From NCBI GenBank assembly GCA_022710895.1, contig JAKLGB010000006.1, forward strand, positions 1 to 34,897: a stretch of 34,897 nucleotides of DNA, written 5' to 3'. Positions 25,088 through 32,400 of this stretch are shown here, one piece after another. The notes beneath the pieces were generated by a model. That model had not been told where the DNA came from. It was given only the letters and a program-made list of their open reading frames with translations, and made no database searches. The position numbers and the translations under genes are program-made. Position 1 is the stretch's first letter; each line of letters starts with the position of its first letter. Origin of the DNA: Bacillota bacterium. Lineage in GTDB: Bacteria > Bacillota_I > Bacilli_A > Izemoplasmatales > Hujiaoplasmataceae.

Positions 25088-25856
25088 AGATTCGTTCTCC
25101 GCAAATCAATTGGCATCCGTTTTTTTGAATCAGGTTCGCGTATTCGACCGAGGGTTTCTTTTCGGTAATCAAATAGTCGGCATTCTCAAGACGGAGGGCG
25201 GTGTTCATCATGGTGCGATCGAACTTGCTGCTGTCGCATAAAAGCAAGATTTTGTCCGCTCGCTGAACGATGACCCGCTTCAACTGGGCGGTTTCCAAAC
25301 TGTCGTCAGTGATTTCCCCGTGCGAGTTGATGCCGCTGCACGACAACAACGCGAAGTCCGCGTTGACGGTGGCCAAGAAATCATTGGCCGGAACGCCGAG
25401 AACGCTGTTCGAAAAGTTTTCGACACGCCCGCCGACGATGTATACGTCGACGTTTTTCAAGTTGGAAAGCATCAAGGCCGTGCGGATCCCGTACGTGGCG
25501 ACCGTCAAGTGGTGAAATCGTTGAAGCAGCGGGATGATGGCCATGACGGTGGAACTGCTGTCCAAAATCAGCGTGGAATTGTCCCGAATCAACTCGATCG
25601 CCAAGCCGCAAATCATTCTTTTTTGAGTCAACCGGGTCATTTCACGGACCGCAAAAGCGGATTCCAACGCCGTATTTCTCGACAAAACGGCTCCTCCGTG
25701 GGTCCTCCGGATCATCGAAAGGTGGTCCATTTCAATCAAATCGCGGCGGATTGTGGCTTCGCTCACGTAAAGAGCTTTGGCCAATTCTCCGACCGTTGCG
25801 CTCCGGTTTTTGGATAAAATCGCTAAAATTTCGTCTTGACGTTCCAGATTCAACAT
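25086..25856 (-). CDS. DeoR/GlpR-family transcriptional regulator
   Basis: 256 residues. The N-terminal winged helix-turn-helix has the family signature RSATVGELAKALYVSEATIR with RRDLIEMDHLSMIRRTHGGA. The C-terminal 170 residues form the sugar-phosphate-binding (isomerase-like) domain with ILDSSSTVMAI and LLCDSSKFDR. DeoR proteins usually repress sugar genes and release DNA on binding a phosphorylated sugar. It sits between two operons of the sugar cluster, facing the sorE operon divergently, so it is the probable local regulator. The effector cannot be named. GGGTGATC precedes the ATG. Confidence 0.88.
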   Translation of the reverse strand: MLNLERQDEILAILSKNRSATVGELAKALYVSEATIRRDLIEMDHLSMIRRTHGGAVLSRNTALESAFAVREMTRLTQKRMICGLAIELIRDNSTLILDSSSTVMAIIPLLQRFHHLTVATYGIRTALMLSNLKNVDVYIVGGRVENFSNSVLGVPANDFLATVNADFALLSCSGINSHGEITDDSLETAQLKRVIVQRADKILLLCDSSKFDRTMMNTALRLENADYLITEKKPSVEYANLIQKNGCQLICGERI

Positions 25857-25873
25857 CGTCGATCACCCTGTCC

Positions 25874-25892
25874 ATTTATGCTTGTTTATGCT
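25874..25892. promoter_or_regulatory. candidate DeoR operator (direct repeat)
   Basis: TTTATGCT occurs twice, at 25875-25882 and 25885-25892, exactly one helical turn apart, just downstream of the deoR -10. The spacing and place fit autoregulation by a DeoR protein. This is inference. Confidence 0.4.
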
Positions 25893-25895
25893 CAT

Positions 25896-25924
25896 ATTAT
25901 ACGCCATGAATGTTTTTTTCGCAA
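25896..25924 (-). promoter_or_regulatory. promoter of the DeoR-type regulator gene
   Basis: TTGCGA (25919-25924) and perfect TATAAT (25896-25901) lie 17 bases apart on the minus strand. Confidence 0.75.
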
Positions 25925-25951
25925 CATATTCTGCAAAAACGCACATTTTTT

Positions 25952-25980
25952 CCGACATTACGATAGAATTTATATATAAA
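25952..25980 (+). promoter_or_regulatory. promoter of the sorE-E2-E3-E1 operon
   Basis: CCGACA (25952-25957) and TATAAA (25975-25980) with a 17-base spacer in an AT-rich divergent region shared with the DeoR gene. It starts about 28 bases from the deoR -35. Confidence 0.6.
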
Positions 25981-26016
25981 TATATACCCAAATTTTGGAG
26001 AAATCGAGGAAATGCC

Positions 26017-27279
26017 ATGAACACGAAAGCCGTACGCCTGTATGGAGTCAACGACTTACGCCTGGAAGAATTTGCACTCCCCCCCATCGGACCCGACGAG
26101 ATCCTCGCCCGAGTCGTTTCCGACAGCCTTTGCATGTCATCGTTCAAAGCCGCCGAACAAGGTCCCAATCACAAACGGGTTCCCAAGGACGTGTGGGAGA
26201 ATCCCGTCATGATCGGCCACGAGTTTTGCTGCGAGATTCTGGAAATCGGAAAGAAATGGCAATCCAAATACCAAGTTGGAAACAAATACTCCGTTCAACC
26301 CGCTTTGAATTACCGCGGAAGTTTGAACGCTCCAGGGTACTCGTATCGGTTCATTGGCGGAGACGCCACCTACATCGTCATTCCCAACGAAGTCATGGAA
26401 TGCGACTGTCTGTTGGATTATACCGGCGAGGGATTTTTCTTGGGATCTTTGGCGGAACCTTTCTCCTGCATCGCCGCCGCATTTCATGAAAGCTTCCATT
26501 CCGACATTGAAACCCATACCCACATCATGGGAATCAAGGCCGGGGGGACCTGTGCCATCTTGGCCGGAGCCGGTCCGATGGGACTCGGAGCCGTCGAGTA
26601 TGCGCTCCAACATGACCAAAAACCTTCTTTACTCGTCGTCACGGATATTGACGATGCCCGGTTAACGCGAGCCAAACACTTGATTTCTCCAGAAACCGCC
26701 CTCCGTCAGGGAGTGCGGTTGGAATATATCAATACCGCCAGTTTCCCCGACACGGTCGCGGCGCTTCGCGGATTGACCGGGGGAGCCGGGTTCGACGATG
26801 TCTTCGTCTTCGCCCCCGTCACCCCGCTCGTCGAACAAGCCGATGCCCTGTTGGGACGCGGCGGATGCCTCAACTTCTTTGCGGGGCCGATGAATCCCCT
26901 TTTCTCCGCCAAAATGAACTTTTACAACATTCATTACGAAAGCCACCGGGTCACCGGCACCTCGGGAGGAAACACGAGGGACATGGTCGAGGTCCTCGAT
27001 GCCTTCGCCAAAGGAACCATTCATCCCGAAATCTTGATTTCCCATGTCGGCGGATTGGACAGCGTGGTGGCGACGACGTTGAATCTTCCGAACATCAAAG
27101 GGGCGAAAAAACTGGTGTACACCCACCTGTCGATGCCGATGACGGCCATCGACGACTTCCGTTCTTTGGGAGAAACGACCCCTTTGTTTAAGAATCTCGC
27201 TGATATTTGCGATCGCCACCAAGGCCTCTGGTCGGTGGAAGCCGAACGATATTTATTGGAAAACGGACCCAAAATCTAA
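26017..27279 (+). CDS. sorE: SorE-like L-sorbose-1-phosphate reductase / zinc-type dehydrogenase
   Basis: 420 residues, a medium-chain dehydrogenase. Catalytic zinc ligands are C39 (SDSLCMSS), H68-E69 (GHEF) and the glutamate in SLAEPFSC. The structural-zinc cysteine cluster is absent. The Rossmann motif is AGAGPMG. The stretches VVSDSLCMSSFKAA, HKRVP and GGDATYIVIP are those of the SorE group, which reduces L-sorbose-1-phosphate to sorbitol-6-phosphate in Klebsiella. With a SrlD-like enzyme 1 kb away it could form the same two-step conversion, yet no sorbose PTS genes are visible. The start at 26017 is set by CGAGGA; an upstream open frame from 25882 covers the promoter. It lies 11 bases before the E2 gene. 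Confidence 0.72.
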   Translation: MNTKAVRLYGVNDLRLEEFALPPIGPDEILARVVSDSLCMSSFKAAEQGPNHKRVPKDVWENPVMIGHEFCCEILEIGKKWQSKYQVGNKYSVQPALNYRGSLNAPGYSYRFIGGDATYIVIPNEVMECDCLLDYTGEGFFLGSLAEPFSCIAAAFHESFHSDIETHTHIMGIKAGGTCAILAGAGPMGLGAVEYALQHDQKPSLLVVTDIDDARLTRAKHLISPETALRQGVRLEYINTASFPDTVAALRGLTGGAGFDDVFVFAPVTPLVEQADALLGRGGCLNFFAGPMNPLFSAKMNFYNIHYESHRVTGTSGGNTRDMVEVLDAFAKGTIHPEILISHVGGLDSVVATTLNLPNIKGAKKLVYTHLSMPMTAIDDFRSLGETTPLFKNLADICDRHQGLWSVEAERYLLENGPKI

Positions 27280-27290
27280 AGGAGAACCCC

Positions 27291-28535
27291 ATGGTAAAAG
27301 CTGTATTGATGCCCAAGCAAGGAATCACCGTCGAATCCTGTTTCTTGGGTGGATGGAATGTGAAAGTCGGAGACGCGGTTTCTATCGGAACTGTGCTTTT
27401 CGATTATGAAACCGATAAAGCGGTATTTGAATGTCCTTCCGAAGTGGAAGGAACCGTATTGGCCCTTCTATGTCAGGAAGGGGATGTCGTTCCGGTCTTA
27501 ACTCCCGTTTGCATCATCGGAGCTCCCGGCGAGGACATTTCTGATTTCGCACCCCAAAAGAAATCCGAGGGTTCGCCGGCTCTCCAATCCGTTCCCTCGG
27601 AGGAACCCTTGAAAAGCAGTTCCTCCAAAACTTCGGTCCCGATTTCGCACGATCCCAATTCGCCCCTGTTAGCCAGCCCTCGGGCCAAAAAACTCGCGGA
27701 GAAACAAAACATCGATCTCCGTTCCGTGGTCCCGACGGGTCCCAAAGGACGGATCGTGGAAATAGATGTCCGCGACGCTTCCCTCCCCAGGGAGACGATC
27801 CAACCCGAATCGGAACCGGACTATGTCGTCGAAGAATTGCCCAACATTCGAAAACTGATCGGACGAGCCATGTCCGAAAGTCTTTCCACCATGGCCCAAT
27901 TGACCCACACCCTTTCGTATGATGCCACAGACGTTTTGCAATTCCACGCCTCCCTCAAAGACCAAACGACCAAGGACCTTTTACCGAAAATCACGTTGAA
28001 TGACATTCTCCTGTTCGCCGTCTCCCGCGTTTTGAAAAACTACCGCGATCTCAATGCCAACCTGATCGGCGGAACCAAAATGCATTACTATAACCATATG
28101 CACATCGGCATCGCGACGGATACCCCCCGCGGATTGGTCGTCCCCACTCTGAAAAATGTCGATCGGATGACATTGGCGGAAATCGCCACTTCTTCGAAAG
28201 AGTTGATCGCCAAAGCCATTTCCGGGCGGATTGACCCCGATTTGCTGAAAAACGGTTCCTTCACCATTTCCAATCTCGGCACCCTCGACATTGAACATTT
28301 CACGCCGATCATCAATCCTCCCCAAACCGGAATCCTGGGGGTCAACACCATCATGATCCGCACCAAACTCGATCCCAGCGGATTACCCGTATTCTATCGG
28401 GCGATGGGATTATCGCTCACGTATGATCATCGGGCGATCGACGGGGCCGGAGCTTCCCGCTTTTTGAAAGAATTGAAAGAGTATCTGCAAACATTTTCCA
28501 CCCGGATCGCTGCCGAAGCGATCGGGCTGAAATAG
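27291..28535 (+). CDS. E2 acyltransferase of a 2-oxoacid/acetoin dehydrogenase complex
   Basis: 414 residues. One N-terminal lipoyl domain (residues 1-80) with the lipoyl lysine K43 in FDYETDKAVFE; a Ser/Pro-rich linker; a peripheral-subunit-binding domain near 120-160 (SPRAKKLAEKQ, VPTGPKGRIVEIDV); and a catalytic domain from about 185 with the active-site histidine H380 in LTYDHRAIDG. It takes the acyl group from E1 through lipoate to CoA. The acyl specificity cannot be told. AAAGGAG precedes the ATG. It is followed by the E3 gene after 9 bases. Confidence 0.88.
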   Translation: MVKAVLMPKQGITVESCFLGGWNVKVGDAVSIGTVLFDYETDKAVFECPSEVEGTVLALLCQEGDVVPVLTPVCIIGAPGEDISDFAPQKKSEGSPALQSVPSEEPLKSSSSKTSVPISHDPNSPLLASPRAKKLAEKQNIDLRSVVPTGPKGRIVEIDVRDASLPRETIQPESEPDYVVEELPNIRKLIGRAMSESLSTMAQLTHTLSYDATDVLQFHASLKDQTTKDLLPKITLNDILLFAVSRVLKNYRDLNANLIGGTKMHYYNHMHIGIATDTPRGLVVPTLKNVDRMTLAEIATSSKELIAKAISGRIDPDLLKNGSFTISNLGTLDIEHFTPIINPPQTGILGVNTIMIRTKLDPSGLPVFYRAMGLSLTYDHRAIDGAGASRFLKELKEYLQTFSTRIAAEAIGLK

Positions 28536-28544
28536 GAGGCTTTT

Positions 28545-29915
28545 ATGGAAAAATTCGATCTCATCATCATCGGCGGAGGCCCCGCGGGATATCATGCCGG
28601 CGAACGCGCCGGACATGCCGGCTTCAAAACCTTGCTGATTGAAAAAGAACATCTGGGGGGCGTCTGTCTGAATGAAGGATGCATCCCCAGCAAAGCCTTT
28701 TTGAACAGCGCCAAAATGTATGCTCACGCCCTGCACGGGGAGAAATTCGGCGTTTTCGCCGAGAACGTCCGGTATGATCAAGGAATCGTCGTGGATCGCA
28801 AAAATACGATCGTCCGCCGTTTGATCGCCGGGGTCAAAGCCCAATTGAAAAGCGGGAAAGTCACGATCATCGAGGGCAATGCGTCCGTCAAAGGAAAAAC
28901 CTCTGAAGGCTTCCTCGTCCAGGTCGGCGAGGAAACGTATTCCGCAACCCGTTTGCTTGTCGCTTCCGGGGCGGTTCCCGTCATTCCGAACATCCCTGGC
29001 TTGCGCCAAGGAATCGAAGAGGGAATCGTATTGACCAACCGGGAGATCCTCGATTTAAAAACGATCCCCGAACGCTTGACCATCATCGGGGGAGGCGTCA
29101 TCGGATTGGAAATGGCCTCCTATTATTCCGCCATCGGCACTCAAGTTCAAGTCGTCGAGATGATGAACAAAGTCGCCGGTCCGACGGATGAGGAGTTGTC
29201 AACGCTTCTTCAAAAGACGTTGGAGAAAAACGGCGTGAAGTTCTATTTGAACAGCACCGTGACGGCCGTCTCGCCCACCGAGGTGACGTTCACGTTCGAA
29301 GGAAAAGACGTTAAGATTGCCCATGAGAAAGTCTTGTTGTCGATCGGCCGTCGTCCGGCCACCGCGGGGTTGGGACTGGAGACCCTCGGCGTCGAATTGG
29401 CCAAAAACGGCGCCGTCATCACGGATGACAAACTGCAAACCAACGTGGCCAATCTCTATGCGGCCGGGGACGTCAACGGAAAATCCATGCTCGCCCACAC
29501 TGCTTACCGGGAGGCCGAAGTCGCGATCCATTCGATGACCCAAACGGTGGATCGGATGAATTATGACGCCATTCCTTCCGTCATCTATACCCAACCGGAA
29601 ATCGCCACCGTCGGATTGACTGAACGGGCGGCCAAAGAAAAAGGGCTCGATGTTCGCGTCGTTACCCTCCCCCTCGCCTATTCCGGACGGCATATGGCGG
29701 AAAACACCGAAGCCGACGGCTTTTGCAAATTGATCGTTAATTCCAAAACCCGCACCTTGGTCGGAGCCCATCTGGCTTCCTCCTATGCCAGTGAAATCAT
29801 CGTCATGCTTTCTTCAATGATCGATTTGGAAATCGATGTTCAAAACATCACCCGATTGGTCTTTCCGCACCCGACCGTCGGCGAACTCATCAAAGACACC
29901 TTGTTTCAACTATAG
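28545..29915 (+). CDS. lpdA: dihydrolipoyl dehydrogenase (E3)
   Basis: 456 residues. Reoxidises dihydrolipoamide on E2 with NAD and FAD. FAD motif GGGPAGYHAGERAG, redox-active disulfide C41/C46 in GGVCLNEGCIPSK, NAD motif IIGGGVIGLEMA, the second FAD segment LYAAGDVNG and the dimer-interface FPHPTVGEL with the catalytic His-Glu pair. There is no N-terminal lipoyl domain. AGGAGG lies before the ATG. It lies 11 bases before the E1 gene, so it is dedicated to this complex. Confidence 0.93.
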   Translation: MEKFDLIIIGGGPAGYHAGERAGHAGFKTLLIEKEHLGGVCLNEGCIPSKAFLNSAKMYAHALHGEKFGVFAENVRYDQGIVVDRKNTIVRRLIAGVKAQLKSGKVTIIEGNASVKGKTSEGFLVQVGEETYSATRLLVASGAVPVIPNIPGLRQGIEEGIVLTNREILDLKTIPERLTIIGGGVIGLEMASYYSAIGTQVQVVEMMNKVAGPTDEELSTLLQKTLEKNGVKFYLNSTVTAVSPTEVTFTFEGKDVKIAHEKVLLSIGRRPATAGLGLETLGVELAKNGAVITDDKLQTNVANLYAAGDVNGKSMLAHTAYREAEVAIHSMTQTVDRMNYDAIPSVIYTQPEIATVGLTERAAKEKGLDVRVVTLPLAYSGRHMAENTEADGFCKLIVNSKTRTLVGAHLASSYASEIIVMLSSMIDLEIDVQNITRLVFPHPTVGELIKDTLFQL

Positions 29916-29926
29916 GAGGAAACATC

Positions 29927-32392
29927 ATGCCAAAAAGTCAATTCATCGATCCCGGACTGCTCCGGAAAAAAAGCCAGATATCCTTTGAAGACATTCCCGT
30001 CAATCAATATGACCGGACCGTCGAACAAGAAAAATCCCGATATTCGAACGAAGATTTCCTGCGGATCTATCGCGACATGGCGATTCTTCGCGAATTCGAA
30101 TCGATGTTGCTCAGCATCAAAGTTCAAGGCGAATACCAAGGATTCAAATACTCGTATCCCGGACCTGCCCATCTTTCGATGGGACAAGAATCCGCTGCCG
30201 TCGGGCAGGCGTATTTGCTGGAAAAAGCGGACATCACTTTCGGATCCCACCGGAGCCACAGTGAAGTGTTGGCCCGCGGATTGGCCTCCATTCACAAATT
30301 GAGCGAGACCGAACTCCGTCAAATCATGAAAGATTTCTTCGGCGGAGCCATCTTGTCGGTCGTCGAAAAAAGCAACACCACCGGAAACATCAAAGATCTC
30401 GCGATGGATTTTCTGCTCTACGGCGCCCTCGCGGAAATCTTTGCCCGGGAAACCGGATTCCACAAAGGCATGGGCGGCAGCATGCACGTCTTTTTCCTCC
30501 CCTTCGGCATTTATCCCAATAATGCGATCGTGGGGGGCTCCGCCCCGATTGCCACCGGAGCGGCCTTGTTCAAAAAAGTCAACGAAAAGAACGGGGTCGT
30601 CATCAGCAACACCGGCGATGGATCCGTGGGATGCGGTGTGGTCTACGAATCGATGAACTTCGCTTCAATGGACCAGTTATCCCAGTTATGGGACAAAAAA
30701 GGCGGCCTCCCGATCTTGTTCAACTTCTTCAATAACGGATACGGGATGGGCGGACAGACCCGCGGCGAAACGATGGCGTATGATTTCTTGGCCCGCTTGG
30801 GCGCGGGAGTCTCCCCGTCGCAACTTCATGCCGAACGCGTCGACGGTTTCAATCCCCTCGCCGTCATCGAAGCCATGGAACGCAAACTCGCCCTTCTCAA
30901 AGCCGGAAAAGGTCCGGTTCTGTTGGATGTCGTCACGTACCGTTTTGGCGGACACTCTCCTTCGGACTCGATGAGTTATCGGGAAAAAGAGGAAGTGGAA
31001 GCGTGGCAAAAACAGGATCCCCTGTTGACCTACCGGGCACGGTTGGTGGAAGCGGGAATCGCCCAAGACTCGGTGTTTGAAGGCATGCTGTCCGACATCA
31101 AGAACCGCATGTATCGCATTTTCCGGTTGGCCTCCGATCCGGTCATTTCCCCCTACCACGATTTTCAATCCGATCCGGGATATATCGAATCGCTGATGTT
31201 CAGCAATCAATCGATCGACAAAATGGATTCCCGTCCGGTCGACGTTTTGATGCCGATGTCCGAAAACCCCCGCGTCAAACAAAACGCGACCAAATCCCGG
31301 TTTGCGTGGGATGCCAACGGCACCGCCGTTCCGAAAATCAAACAATTCAATCTGCGAGACGGATTGTTTGAAGCGATCATCGATCGTTTCTACAAAGACC
31401 CGACCCTGATTTCCTACGGTGAAGACGTGCGGGATTGGGGCGGAGCCTTCGCCGTCTACCGCGGATTGACCGAAGCTTTACCCTATCCCCGTTTGTTCAA
31501 TAGCCCGATTTCGGAAGCAGCCATCGTTTCTTCCGCCGTCGGATACGCGATGAGCGGGGGACGCGTCATCGTCGAATTGATGTACGCCGACTTCATGGGG
31601 CGCGCAGGCGACGAAATCTTCAACCAATTGGCCAAATGGCAAGCGATGAGCAGCGGCATCTTGAAAATGCCCGTCGTGCTCCGCGTTTCCGTCGGCGCCA
31701 AATACGGGGCCCAACACTCCCAAGACTGGGTTGCCCTTCCCGCCCACGTTCCCGGGTTGAAAGTCGTGTTCCCCGCAACTCCCTATGATGCAAAAGGTTT
31801 GATGAACGCTGCGCTCCAAGGGACCGATCCCGTGATTTTCTTCGAAAGCCAACGAATCTATGACAAAGGCGAAGAATTCCATGCCGGCGGCGTTCCCGAA
31901 GGATATTATGAAATTCCCCTCGGACTTCCCGACATTAAACGGGTCGGAAGCGATTTGACGATTTTGACGGTCGGTGCCACGTTGTACAAAGCCATCGAAA
32001 CGGCGAAAATCCTGCAAGATAAATACCACATCTCCGCCGAAGTCATCGATGCCCGCAGCATCGTCCCCTTTGATTACGAACCCGTCATCGCCTCCGTCAA
32101 AAAAACCGGAAAGATCGTCTTGGCGAGCGATGCGTGCGCCAGAGGTTCGATTCTGAACGATTTGGCCCGGAACATCACCGAATTATGCTTTGATTACCTG
32201 GACGCTCCGCCCGTCGTTGTCGGAGCTCGCAATTGGATCACCCCCCCATTTGAATTCGATGATCAGTTCTTTCCGCAAGAAAACTGGATTTTGGACGCGA
32301 TTCATGATAAAATATACCCGCTCAAAGGACACATCAGTTCACAAAACAACAGTGATGCCGAATTGGTCCGTCGTAGCAAGAAAGGCGTATAA
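29927..32392 (+). CDS. fused E1 alpha-beta TPP-dependent dehydrogenase
   Basis: 821 residues, alpha and beta subunits joined in one chain. Residues 40-420 are the alpha part: SHRSHSEVLARG corresponds to the phosphorylation-loop region, the TPP motif runs from GDG (230-232) to NN (269-270), and KGMGGSMH is typical of E1 alpha. About 25 extra residues lie between the loop and the KGMGGSMH motif (near 138-165). From about 465 the beta part has ISYGEDVRDWGG, the active-site histidine near 597 in GAQHSQDW, and DARSIVPFDYEPVI. The enzyme decarboxylates a 2-oxoacid or cleaves an acetoin-like ketone and passes the acyl group to E2. The substrate is unknown. AGGAGGAAAC precedes the ATG; it follows lpdA by 11 bases. 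Confidence 0.88.
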   Translation: MPKSQFIDPGLLRKKSQISFEDIPVNQYDRTVEQEKSRYSNEDFLRIYRDMAILREFESMLLSIKVQGEYQGFKYSYPGPAHLSMGQESAAVGQAYLLEKADITFGSHRSHSEVLARGLASIHKLSETELRQIMKDFFGGAILSVVEKSNTTGNIKDLAMDFLLYGALAEIFARETGFHKGMGGSMHVFFLPFGIYPNNAIVGGSAPIATGAALFKKVNEKNGVVISNTGDGSVGCGVVYESMNFASMDQLSQLWDKKGGLPILFNFFNNGYGMGGQTRGETMAYDFLARLGAGVSPSQLHAERVDGFNPLAVIEAMERKLALLKAGKGPVLLDVVTYRFGGHSPSDSMSYREKEEVEAWQKQDPLLTYRARLVEAGIAQDSVFEGMLSDIKNRMYRIFRLASDPVISPYHDFQSDPGYIESLMFSNQSIDKMDSRPVDVLMPMSENPRVKQNATKSRFAWDANGTAVPKIKQFNLRDGLFEAIIDRFYKDPTLISYGEDVRDWGGAFAVYRGLTEALPYPRLFNSPISEAAIVSSAVGYAMSGGRVIVELMYADFMGRAGDEIFNQLAKWQAMSSGILKMPVVLRVSVGAKYGAQHSQDWVALPAHVPGLKVVFPATPYDAKGLMNAALQGTDPVIFFESQRIYDKGEEFHAGGVPEGYYEIPLGLPDIKRVGSDLTILTVGATLYKAIETAKILQDKYHISAEVIDARSIVPFDYEPVIASVKKTGKIVLASDACARGSILNDLARNITELCFDYLDAPPVVVGARNWITPPFEFDDQFFPQENWILDAIHDKIYPLKGHISSQNNSDAELVRRSKKGV

Positions 32393-32393
32393 T
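32364..32393 (+). promoter_or_regulatory. candidate internal promoter giving a leaderless tkt transcript
   Basis: TTGGTC (32364-32369), an 18-base spacer and TATAAT (32388-32393) over the E1 stop codon. The expected transcription start is at or one base before the tkt ATG (32401), and no ribosome site lies at the normal distance. Confidence 0.5.
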
Positions 32394-32400
32394 TCCCTCT

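Noticed and set aside
21887-27279. A complete L-sorbose operon
   Set aside because: SorE- and SrlD-like genes are present, but PTS components are missing and the other genes do not fit the known sorbose operon.
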